From UBA6522 sp965221035 (GTDB taxonomy: Bacteria; Pseudomonadota; Gammaproteobacteria; Steroidobacterales; Rariloculaceae), in assembly GCA_965221035.1 (NCBI GenBank), contig OZ244860.1, forward strand, positions 1,984,001-2,048,000: 64,000 nucleotides of DNA. Reading direction: 5' to 3'. A program made the translations under genes and the position numbers. Below, piece by piece: positions 57,498 to 64,000 of the stretch (positions within the stretch are counted from its first letter, which is position 1; every line of letters starts with the position of its first letter). Below the pieces are notes generated by a model. It did not search any database. It was not told the origin of the DNA and saw only the letters and a list, made by a program, of their open reading frames with translations.

Positions 57498-58961
57498 TCA
57501 ATTCGGTACCACGTCAAACTGCTCCGGCCCTTGCAGCCGCTCGCTCCGCAGACGAATCGACGCGCCCGTCAGGTCTTCCAGGCTGGCCACGGTCGCGGCG
57601 TCTTCATCAGCCAACCAGCCGATGACGTCCGGCGGCGCCAGCACCAGCACCTCCGCAAAGTCCTCCTCTGCCCGTCGGGCAAGAATTTCGCGGAAGATCT
57701 CGCCGCACACGGTTTGCGGCGTCTTGGTGAACCCCCGCCCCCCGCAGGTGGGACAAGGCCGGCACAAGGTTCGTTCCAGGCTGTCCCGGGTTCGTTTTCG
57801 CGAGATTTCCACAAGACCCAACGGCGATACGTTCATGACCCGGGTCTTGCCCCGGTCATCCGACAGGTGGCCGACCAGCTCGTCAACCAGTTGCCGACGA
57901 TGTTCCTCATCGTCCAGATCGATGAAATCGACGATGATGATGCCCCCGAGATCGCGCAACCGCAATTGCCTGGCAATGACCTCGGCGGCCTCGAGGTTGG
58001 TGCTCAGGCTGGTGTCCTCCTGGTCGCGGCGCCCCACGTACCGCCCGGAATTGACATCGATGGTGGTCAACGCCTCGGTCTGCTCGATGACCAGGTGACC
58101 TCCAGACTTCAGCGGGACCCTTCTTCGCAGTGCCTGCGATATCTCGTCTTCGATTCCGTACGCATCGAACAGCGGCCGTCCGCCGTCGTGCAATTCGATG
58201 ATGTCCGACATTTCCGGAATGAATTGTTCCGCGTATCGCCTCATCCGTTGGTACATGGCGCGCGAGTCGACGCGCACCCGCGCAAGGCCGTCGCCGCCGC
58301 AGTCCCTCAGCAGGCGGGTTGCCAGCGGCAGGTCCCGATGAACCCGCTCCCCGACCCCTGCACCGACCGCGTTCGCCCGCACGGTCCCCCACAATCCGGC
58401 CAGGTGCTGCCTGTCGGTCCTGAGGTTCTCCACCGACGCGCCCCGTGCCGCGGTCCTGACGATGAGTCCGCCCGAGTCGCCTTCCTCCGCGAGGGATTCC
58501 ACGAGGCTTCGCAGCCGCTCGCGCTCCTGGTCACCGATCCGGGCCGAAACGGACACGCCGGAAGCCATCGGCGCGAACACCAGCAGTCGCGACGGCAGCG
58601 TGATGAAGGGAGTCAACCGGGCGCCCTTGCCACCCATGGGATCCTTCAGAACCTGGACCAGCAACTCGTCGCCTTCCCTGACCAGCTCGGCGATATCCCT
58701 GGAGTGCTTCTGGCCGGGGAGTTCGTCCCCCAGGCTTCGCTGTATGTCCGATGCGTGCAGGAATGCCGAGCGTTCTAGCCCCACGTTCACGAAGCAGGCC
58801 TGCAATCCCGGCAATACCCGCGCCACGCGGCCCTTGTAGATGTTGCCGACCAGGCTCCCACCATCGGCAGGCTCGAAGAACAGCTCCCTGAGCACGCCGT
58901 TGGCCACCCGTGCGGCACGCACCTCGCGCAGACACTCGTTGACCAGGAGTTCCTCGCTCAC
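57498..58961 (-). CDS. rng: Ribonuclease G
   Basis: 487 residues from GTG 58961. An S1-like domain (GNIYKGRVARVLPGLQACFV, NVGLERSAFLHASDI) precedes the catalytic DNase I-like region with GGIIIVDFIDLDDEEHRRQL, whose acidic residues bind Mg. PCPTCGGRGF is the zinc-link motif. RNase G trims the 5' end of 16S rRNA and cuts some mRNAs. The 116-bp gap before it contains its likely promoter but no clear box. Confidence 0.96.
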   Translation of the reverse strand: MSEELLVNECLREVRAARVANGVLRELFFEPADGGSLVGNIYKGRVARVLPGLQACFVNVGLERSAFLHASDIQRSLGDELPGQKHSRDIAELVREGDELLVQVLKDPMGGKGARLTPFITLPSRLLVFAPMASGVSVSARIGDQERERLRSLVESLAEEGDSGGLIVRTAARGASVENLRTDRQHLAGLWGTVRANAVGAGVGERVHRDLPLATRLLRDCGGDGLARVRVDSRAMYQRMRRYAEQFIPEMSDIIELHDGGRPLFDAYGIEDEISQALRRRVPLKSGGHLVIEQTEALTTIDVNSGRYVGRRDQEDTSLSTNLEAAEVIARQLRLRDLGGIIIVDFIDLDDEEHRRQLVDELVGHLSDDRGKTRVMNVSPLGLVEISRKRTRDSLERTLCRPCPTCGGRGFTKTPQTVCGEIFREILARRAEEDFAEVLVLAPPDVIGWLADEDAATVASLEDLTGASIRLRSERLQGPEQFDVVPN

Positions 58962-59077
58962 GGCAAACTCGATCGGCTCAAGACGGCTCGCATACTCGCC
59001 CGCAATTTTCTCCCATCCCGCGGACTATACGAGGTGCGGTCCTTCAGTCAACCAACGCCGGTCGAGTGGGGTGGCGC

Positions 59078-59548
59078 TCAGGGACGATGATAGGGATGGC
59101 CGCGGGTGAGACTCCACGCCCTGTAGAGGGCTTCGGCGACCAGCGGCCTGACCAGCCCGTGGGGCAACGTCAGCGCAGAAAGCGACCAGCACTCGTCCGC
59201 CCTCTTCAACACCCTGGGCGACAGCCCGTCCGGACCGCCCACCACCAGGCAGACCGGCGCGCCGCCCGCCATCCAGTCCAGCATGCGCGCGGCCAGCCGC
59301 TCCGTGGACCAGGATTCGCCCCGCACGTCCAGGGCGACGGTTCGGGCGCCCCGGGGGATCGCTCGCAGGATGCGTTCGGCCTCCTTATCCACAGCCTGCC
59401 GGGGAGCGCCCGAACCGGTGCGCGGGCCCAGCGGAATTTCCTTGAGATCCAGCGTGCAGTTGCCTCGAAGCCGCCTTGCATATTCCCGATAACCGTCCTG
59501 CACCCATTGCGGCTGGCGGGTCCCGGCGGCGATCAGCACGATGCGCAT
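59078..59548 (-). CDS. rlmH: 23S rRNA (pseudouridine-1915 N3)-methyltransferase RlmH
   Basis: 156 residues from ATG 59548, length as E. coli RlmH. A SPOUT methyltransferase: MRIVLIAAGTRQPQWVQDGY at the start, LDVRGESWSTERLA, VCLVVGGPDGLSPRVLKRAD (SAM-binding knot) and LSALTLPHGLVRPLVAEALY near the end. It methylates pseudouridine 1915 of 23S rRNA. It follows rsfS by 25 bp, the usual order. Confidence 0.96.
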   Translation of the reverse strand: MRIVLIAAGTRQPQWVQDGYREYARRLRGNCTLDLKEIPLGPRTGSGAPRQAVDKEAERILRAIPRGARTVALDVRGESWSTERLAARMLDWMAGGAPVCLVVGGPDGLSPRVLKRADECWSLSALTLPHGLVRPLVAEALYRAWSLTRGHPYHRP

Positions 59549-59573
59549 GTCGTCCGCCGGAGTCCCGTCGGCT

Positions 59574-59957
59574 TCAGGCCGGGGGCTGATCGGGCGCCGG
59601 GATGTCCCAGAGTTTTTCGAGATCGTAGAACTCGCGAACTTCCGATTGCATGACGTGCACGACGACATCGCCCAGGTCCAGCAGCACCCACTCCCCGGCC
59701 GACACGCCCTCCCTGCCCAGCGGCGGTCCGGCGCGGGGCTTGCAACGCTCGACCACGGAATCGGCCAGCGCGCGGACATGTCGGGCGGAGCGTCCGGTGG
59801 CGATAATCATCACATCGGTGACCGTCGTCAGGTGGCGAACGTCCAGCGTCCTGATGGCCTGCGCCTTGAGTTCGTGCAGCGCATCGAGCGCCAGTGCGGT
59901 CAACTCGTGGCCTGGGGCCTGGACTTCGGCCTGGCCTTGGGCTTGGCTAGCGCGCAT
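59574..59957 (-). CDS. rsfS: Ribosomal silencing factor RsfS
   Basis: 127 residues. LDVRHLTTVTDVMIIATGRS and GEWVLLDLGDVVVHVM are the RsfS/Iojap core. It binds uL14 and keeps the ribosomal subunits apart in starvation. An N-terminal stretch of about 15 residues (RASQAQGQAEVQAPG) is not conserved, and its start overlaps nadD by 11 bp. The C-terminus (LWDIPAPDQPPA) is slightly extended. Confidence 0.94.
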   Translation of the reverse strand: MRASQAQGQAEVQAPGHELTALALDALHELKAQAIRTLDVRHLTTVTDVMIIATGRSARHVRALADSVVERCKPRAGPPLGREGVSAGEWVLLDLGDVVVHVMQSEVREFYDLEKLWDIPAPDQPPA

Positions 59958-60582
59958 AACACTCCGTGTGCAGGATGATGTCCCTGACGCTGTCCGGGAC
60001 GAGATATCGCGGGTCCTTTCCGGCGGCGGCGAGCTCGCGGATGCGCGAGGCCGAGATGTCCAATTGCGTCACCGGCGTGACCAGAACACGTCCGGCGCGG
60101 TTGGAGTGGAGTTCGGCGGCATTGTCCGTACCGCGGCTTTCCAGCAGGTCGGCGATCGCCCCCCGTCCGGGGGGGCGCCAACCGGGCCGGTGCGCCACGA
60201 CGATGTTCGCCAGCCCGCACAATTCCTCCCACCGGCGCCATCGGGGCAGACTCAGGAACGCATCCATGCCCAGCATCAGGCACAGCGCCCGCCGCGGGTG
60301 ATCGGCGCGCAGCGACTCGAGGGTGTCCACGGTATAGGAGGGGCCCGGGCGCTCGAGCTCGCGCGTATCCACGGCGAACCGGCTTTCGTCGCGCACCGCC
60401 GCGCTGACCATTTCAAGCCGGGTGGTCACCGAGGCCTTGGGCGGGTCACGCAGGGGTTGCCTGGCACCGGGAACGAACAGGACCTGCGCCAGCGAGAGGC
60501 GCTGCAGCAATTCCAGTGCGGTGCGCAGATGGGCGTGGTGGATGGGGTCGAATGTACCACCGAATATACCGATTGGCCCCAT
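59947..60582 (-). CDS. nadD: Nicotinate-nucleotide adenylyltransferase
   Basis: 211 residues. It makes deamido-NAD from nicotinate mononucleotide and ATP. IGIFGGTFDPIHHAHLRTAL holds the HxxH-type nucleotide-binding motif, SYTVDTLESLR and GMDAFLSLPRW follow, and LDISASRIRELAAAGKDPRY carries the ISxSxIR motif. It follows holA by 38 bp in the conserved holA-nadD-rsfS-rlmH run. Confidence 0.96.
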   Translation of the reverse strand: MGPIGIFGGTFDPIHHAHLRTALELLQRLSLAQVLFVPGARQPLRDPPKASVTTRLEMVSAAVRDESRFAVDTRELERPGPSYTVDTLESLRADHPRRALCLMLGMDAFLSLPRWRRWEELCGLANIVVAHRPGWRPPGRGAIADLLESRGTDNAAELHSNRAGRVLVTPVTQLDISASRIRELAAAGKDPRYLVPDSVRDIILHTECYAR

Positions 60583-60620
60583 CCGGCTATTGGTGTCCTG
60601 GACGGCTCGGGCTCATGGGT

Positions 60621-61649
60621 TCAGTGAGCCGGACGGGCGCGACCGGAGCGCCCCAACAGCGCGAGGACCAACGCGGTCAGTTGCTGCCAGGCGTTGCCGG
60701 CCTGGACACCCTTGATCACCCTGTCCGTCTCGGCGGCCTGCGCGATGAGTTCCGCCAGCCGGGCTGGCTCGAACCGTTCGAGCGCACGCTTCACCAGCGG
60801 CTGACGCCGTGGCCAGACGCCATGTCGCTTCAGGGCCGGCCCGGCGACCGCGCCGTTCCGGGCTGAGAATTTTAGCTTCGCCAGCAATCCAAGGTCTCGG
60901 GTGATGGCCCATAATACCAGAGTCGGTGCCACGCCCTCGGCACGCAGGCCGTCCAGGATGCGCAACGCCCGCCCGGCCTCACCGGCCAGTAACGCGTCGG
61001 CAAGCCGGAACACGTCGAATCGCGGATTGGACGCCACCGCTTCGCGCACCACCGCATCGTCCGCCGGCCCCTTGCCCAGCAGTAACGCCAGCTTGCGCAC
61101 TTCCTGGTCCGCCGCCAGCAGATTGCCCTCCACCCGATCCGCCATCCACTCGGCGGTGGCCGTGGACAGGCCGAGTCCCGAAGCCTGGGCGCGCCGCCTG
61201 ATCCATTCCGGCAACTGTGGCCTGTCCACGGGCCAGACCTGAACGACCGCACCCGCCTTGTCGATGGCCTTGGCCCAGGCGCTTCTCGACGCCGACGAAT
61301 CCAGCTTGCGGGTCGCGATCAGCAGCAACCGGTCCGGGTCGGGCCGGCTTGCCATGTCCCTCAACGCCTTGCCGCCGACCACGCCGGGCTGGGGCGTGGG
61401 GAGGTTCAACTCGATGATCCGCCGGCTGGCGAACAGCGACAGGTTGTCCGCGCCGGCCGTCAGTTGCTGCCAGTCGAAGCCCCGTTCGATGACGAAGTAG
61501 TCTCGTTGTTCGAAGCCTTCGTTCCGGGCCCGGGCCCGAATCCGGGCAACCGCTTCGCTGACCAGCAGGGGTTCATCGCCGGCCACCAGGTAGGCCGGCA
61601 GCAGTTCCCGGGCCAGGTGGCCGCCGAGCTGACGCCCGTGCAATCTCAC
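60621..61649 (-). CDS. holA: DNA polymerase III subunit delta
   Basis: 342 residues, the delta subunit that opens the beta clamp within the clamp loader. LLPAYLVAGDEPLLVSEAVA and FVIERGFDWQQLTAGADNLS at the N-terminus, then EGNLLAADQEVRKLALLLG and a helical C-terminus, are typical. In many gammaproteobacteria holA follows leuS-lptE; here its ATG overlaps a Trm112-family gene by 4 bp instead, and lptE is not in the window. Confidence 0.94.
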   Translation of the reverse strand: MRLHGRQLGGHLARELLPAYLVAGDEPLLVSEAVARIRARARNEGFEQRDYFVIERGFDWQQLTAGADNLSLFASRRIIELNLPTPQPGVVGGKALRDMASRPDPDRLLLIATRKLDSSASRSAWAKAIDKAGAVVQVWPVDRPQLPEWIRRRAQASGLGLSTATAEWMADRVEGNLLAADQEVRKLALLLGKGPADDAVVREAVASNPRFDVFRLADALLAGEAGRALRILDGLRAEGVAPTLVLWAITRDLGLLAKLKFSARNGAVAGPALKRHGVWPRRQPLVKRALERFEPARLAELIAQAAETDRVIKGVQAGNAWQQLTALVLALLGRSGRARPAH

Positions 61650-61912
61650 GCGTTTTCGAGCTGGGACAGGACGATGCCGCAGTCTTCCAGCAGCACCGGA
61701 ATGCCGTCCCGCACCGGGTAGGCCAGCTTGCCGTCGCTTGTGACCAGCGCGTCCGTCAGCGACCCGGCCAGTTTCTCCCCGTCGCGGCTCACAAGGCTCC
61801 CGTCTTCGATGCGCCGATTGAGCTGCCGGAGCTGTTCCGCCGGCATGACCCGCAGGGGCGACCGCGTGACCGGGCAGCAGATGATGTCAAGCAAGTCGGT
61901 ATCGATGCTCAT
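61646..61912 (-). CDS. Trm112-family (YcaR-like) protein
   Basis: 88 residues. LLDIICCPVTRSPL and LAYPVRDGIPVLLEDC are the family's two halves; the usual second Cys pair is incomplete, so zinc binding is uncertain. Trm112 proteins activate methyltransferases in eukaryotes and archaea; the bacterial members are unassigned. It overlaps holA and lies 28 bp after yidD. Confidence 0.87.
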   Translation of the reverse strand: MSIDTDLLDIICCPVTRSPLRVMPAEQLRQLNRRIEDGSLVSRDGEKLAGSLTDALVTSDGKLAYPVRDGIPVLLEDCGIVLSQLENA

Positions 61913-61940
61913 TCGATGTCCGGAAATTCGGCGTCAGTGC

Positions 61941-62207
61941 TCATGCGGCCCTCCCCGGGCGACCGGGGTCAAGTGTGTCTGGTACCGGATCATAGCCGCT
62001 CGTCCCCCAGGGATGACAGCGGGCAAGGCGCCTCAGGGTGAGCCAGCCGCCCCGCAGCAAGCCGAATCGCCGCAGGGCCTCGATGGCGTAGGCGGAACAA
62101 CTGGGAGAGTGGCGGCAAGGCCCGCCGAGCCAGGGCGAAATCAGCACCTGGTAGGCCCTGACCAGACCCACCGCCGCGCCGACGCCCAGCCGCGAGAGCG
62201 ATTTCAT
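61941..62207 (-). CDS. yidD: Membrane protein insertion efficiency factor YidD
   Basis: 88 residues. LVRAYQVLISPWLGGPCRHS, PSCSAYAIEALRRFG and CHPWGTSGYDPVP contain the three conserved Cys of YidD, an amphipathic peripheral membrane protein that helps YidC. It is normally next to rnpA and yidC at the origin; here it overlaps the cysS end by 4 bp, an unusual location. Confidence 0.93.
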   Translation of the reverse strand: MKSLSRLGVGAAVGLVRAYQVLISPWLGGPCRHSPSCSAYAIEALRRFGLLRGGWLTLRRLARCHPWGTSGYDPVPDTLDPGRPGRAA

Positions 62208-63595
62208 GTCCGCTCCCGCCGCCAGCGCGGCCCGGCAGCGCTGTCCTCGATGAGCACGCCCATGCCCAGCAGTTCGTCCCGTATCCGGTCCGCCCCGGCG
62301 AAGTCCCGGGAGCGCCGCATGGCTTCGCGCTCACGCACCCTGGCCTCGATCCAGCCGTCGTCGGCATCGTCCGCGTCGCGGCCGGCCGTGAACCACGCCT
62401 GGGGATCGTCCTGCAGCAACCCCAGCAGCCAGCCTCCGGCCCGCAGCGAACTGGCCAGCCTCGCACGCTCGCCGTCGTCGCCGGCACGGTTGAGCCGCCT
62501 TACCAGCCCGAACAATTCCGCCAAGGCCCTGGGCGTGTTGAGGTCGTCCTCCAGGGCCTCCATCACGGCCGGGGGCGCGTCGGCCCGGGATGGGTCGGTC
62601 GCCGGGCCGGTGACGCCGGCGTTGCGCAGCGCACCGTACATCTTGTCCAGTTTCTGCCGCGCATCGGGCAACACGGCGTCGTTCCAGTCCAGCGGCTGCC
62701 GGTAGTGGCCGGTGAGAAGCCCCAGGCGGACCGCCTCACCCGGCGCCTCGTCCAGCAGGTCGCGCACCAGCAGCACGTTGCCCAGGGACTTGGACATCTT
62801 TTCGCCGCTCACATCCACCAGCCCGTTGTGAACCCAGTAGCGGCAGAAGCGCCGCACGCCGTAGGCGCAGGCGCTCTGCGCGGTTTCGTTCTCGTGGTGC
62901 GGAAAGATCAGGTCCAGGCCTCCGCCGTGGATGTCGATGGTCTCGCCCAGATGTGCCCGCACCATGGCGGAACATTCCGCATGCCATCCGGGTCGTCCGA
63001 AACCCCACGGGCTGTCCCAGCCGACGCCATCCGCCCCGGACGGCTTCCAGAGCACGAAGTCCGCGGGATTGCGCTTGTACGACTCCACCTTCACCCGGGC
63101 GCCGGCGACGAGTTCCTCCTGGGTACGGCCCGACAGCGCTCCGTACGCATCGAAACTGGGCACGGAGAACAGCGCATGGCCCTCGGCGAGGTAAGCGTGG
63201 CCGGCGTCGAGCAGGCGCTGCACGAGGTTGATGATTTCCGAAATGTGTTCGGTGGCCTTGGGTTCCACGTCCGGCGGCAGGACGCCCAGCGAGCCCATGT
63301 CCTCGTGAAAGGCGGCCAGGTACCGCGCGGTCAATGTCTCGATCGGCACGCCCTGCTCCCGGGCGGCCCGGTTGATCTTGTCGTCCACGTCGGTGACGTT
63401 GCGAACGTAGACCAGCCCGTGTGAACGGCGCAGCAGCCTCGCCAGTACGTCGAAGACCACGCACGGACGGGCATTGCCGATATGGGCGAAGCTGTAGACC
63501 GTCGGGCCGCAAACGTACATGGTCACCCGCTCCGGGTCCCGGGGTACGAAGCGTTCGCGCCTGCGCGTGAGCGTGTTGTGAAGATGAAGCGCCAT
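62204..63595 (-). CDS. cysS: Cysteinyl-tRNA synthetase
   Basis: 463 residues from ATG 63595. YVCGPTVYSFAHIGNARP holds the zinc Cys and the class I HIGH motif (HIGN), GWHAECSAM, HHENETAQS supply the other zinc ligands, and GEKMSKSLGN is the KMSKS loop. An upstream open frame to 63682 is non-conserved. First gene of the run cysS-yidD-trm112-holA-nadD-rsfS-rlmH. It diverges from hisI with a 104-bp gap. Confidence 0.97.
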   Translation of the reverse strand: MALHLHNTLTRRRERFVPRDPERVTMYVCGPTVYSFAHIGNARPCVVFDVLARLLRRSHGLVYVRNVTDVDDKINRAAREQGVPIETLTARYLAAFHEDMGSLGVLPPDVEPKATEHISEIINLVQRLLDAGHAYLAEGHALFSVPSFDAYGALSGRTQEELVAGARVKVESYKRNPADFVLWKPSGADGVGWDSPWGFGRPGWHAECSAMVRAHLGETIDIHGGGLDLIFPHHENETAQSACAYGVRRFCRYWVHNGLVDVSGEKMSKSLGNVLLVRDLLDEAPGEAVRLGLLTGHYRQPLDWNDAVLPDARQKLDKMYGALRNAGVTGPATDPSRADAPPAVMEALEDDLNTPRALAELFGLVRRLNRAGDDGERARLASSLRAGGWLLGLLQDDPQAWFTAGRDADDADDGWIEARVREREAMRRSRDFAGADRIRDELLGMGVLIEDSAAGPRWRRERT

Positions 63596-63663
63596 TCGGG
63601 ACCGGTTCAGCCGCTGCTGGGGCGTCGCCCATGATACCAAGGAGGACTGCCCGGTCGGTGGCA

Positions 63664-63669
63664 TATAAT
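63664..63669 (+). promoter_or_regulatory. -10 box upstream of hisI
   Basis: A perfect TATAAT, 30 bases before the hisI ATG, preceded by GCA. The expected -35 region has no good TTGACA match. GGA lies ten bases before the ATG. Confidence 0.4.
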
Positions 63670-63699
63670 CCGCGCAGTCCATCCGGAAACGGAATCAAC

Positions 63700-64000
63700 A
63701 TGACTGACGAATTCAGCCCCAGACTCAGTGTCCGGCAAGTCGAGGAAGGCACGGACCTGGCGCCGAAGTTCGATGCGGACGGCCTCATTCCCGCGGTGAC
63801 CACCGATTACGGCACGGGCGAGGTGCTGATGCATGCCTACATGAACGCCGAAGCGCTGCGACTGACCATCGGCACCGGCGAAGCGCATTACTTTAGCCGC
63901 AGCCGCGGCAAGCTCTGGCACAAGGGCGCCACCAGCGGACTGGTGCAGAAAGTCCGCGAACTTCTGATCGACGACGACCAGGACTGCGTCTGGCTCAGGG
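63700..64000 (+). CDS. hisI: Phosphoribosyl-AMP cyclohydrolase, 3' end outside window
   Basis: The first 100 residues are visible. PKFDADGLIPAVTTDYGTGE, VLMHAYMNAEALRLTIGTGE, AHYFSRSRGKLWHKGATSG and LLIDDDQDCVW follow HisI order; the acidic cluster binds Mg and Cys98-type residues bind zinc. It opens the ring of phosphoribosyl-AMP in histidine synthesis. Whether a HisE domain is fused beyond the edge cannot be seen. Confidence 0.93.
   Translation, partial: MTDEFSPRLSVRQVEEGTDLAPKFDADGLIPAVTTDYGTGEVLMHAYMNAEALRLTIGTGEAHYFSRSRGKLWHKGATSGLVQKVRELLIDDDQDCVWLR

Overview
The window looks like chromosome of a GC-rich gammaproteobacterium (about two-thirds G+C by eye), probably an uncultivated environmental or marine lineage; I cannot name it further. 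The evidence is gene order and content: a zapA - 6S RNA - 5-formyltetrahydrofolate cyclo-ligase block, ubiquinone hydroxylases (UbiH, a UbiH-family paralogue, Coq7), a cysS - yidD - trm112 - holA - nadD - rsfS - rlmH run and an rng - yhdP - tldD run.

Layout. 1-12858 is a catabolic island: one cupin, an aldehyde dehydrogenase, two HMG-CoA-lyase-type lyases, two class III (CaiB/BaiF) CoA-transferases, a LeuCD-type dehydratase, a CpcT-domain secreted protein, a CurA-type reductase, a membrane protein and an OFA-type MFS carrier. A GntR/UTRA regulator follows (13028-13804). The three divergent intergenic regions (about 3140, 6477, 12990) share a TTGATATATCAA-like dyad, so one regulator may control the whole island. 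13921-15299 holds a nitrilase-like protein lacking its normal catalytic Cys and Lys, with a DUF1330 partner.

15427-24799 is a copper island: His-rich DUF2946-like protein, TonB-dependent receptor, CopB, multicopper oxidase CopA with ten 11-residue Met/His repeats, a small membrane protein, a Cu(+) P-type ATPase, an HMA protein fused to a metallothionein-like tail, and a 49-residue protein made of two copies of that tail motif. 24931-29520 holds a DUF6152 secreted protein, a SLOG-type nucleotide-binding protein and an Nma111-like double HtrA protease. A HicAB-like pair sits at 29575-30091.

30272-45505 is mainly housekeeping: glycine cleavage system (split GcvP, H, T), ubiquinone hydroxylases, pepP, zapA, 6S RNA, fthC-type ligase, EVE protein, rpiA, tRNA-Gln, rpsI/rplM, coq7, djlA, purC. 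45551-48566 is a lower-GC accessory patch with truncated small ORFs, IS1634- and IS256-type transposase remnants and an intact DUF3800 two-gene operon. 48640-64000 returns to housekeeping: pmbA, purE, purK, tldD, yhdP, rng, rlmH, rsfS, nadD, holA, trm112, yidD, cysS and the start of hisI.

Two signals stand out beyond normal annotation. One is the repeated motif CxCxxCxCxPCxC, found three times in two adjacent genes of the copper island. The other is a two-copy structured repeat (42502-42640 and 51781-51921, opposite orientations): a related 83-85 bp core lies between perfect 27-29 bp inverted arms whose sequence differs completely between the copies. Several genes also have a -10-like hexamer ending 6-7 bases before the start codon and no Shine-Dalgarno, suggesting leaderless mRNAs.
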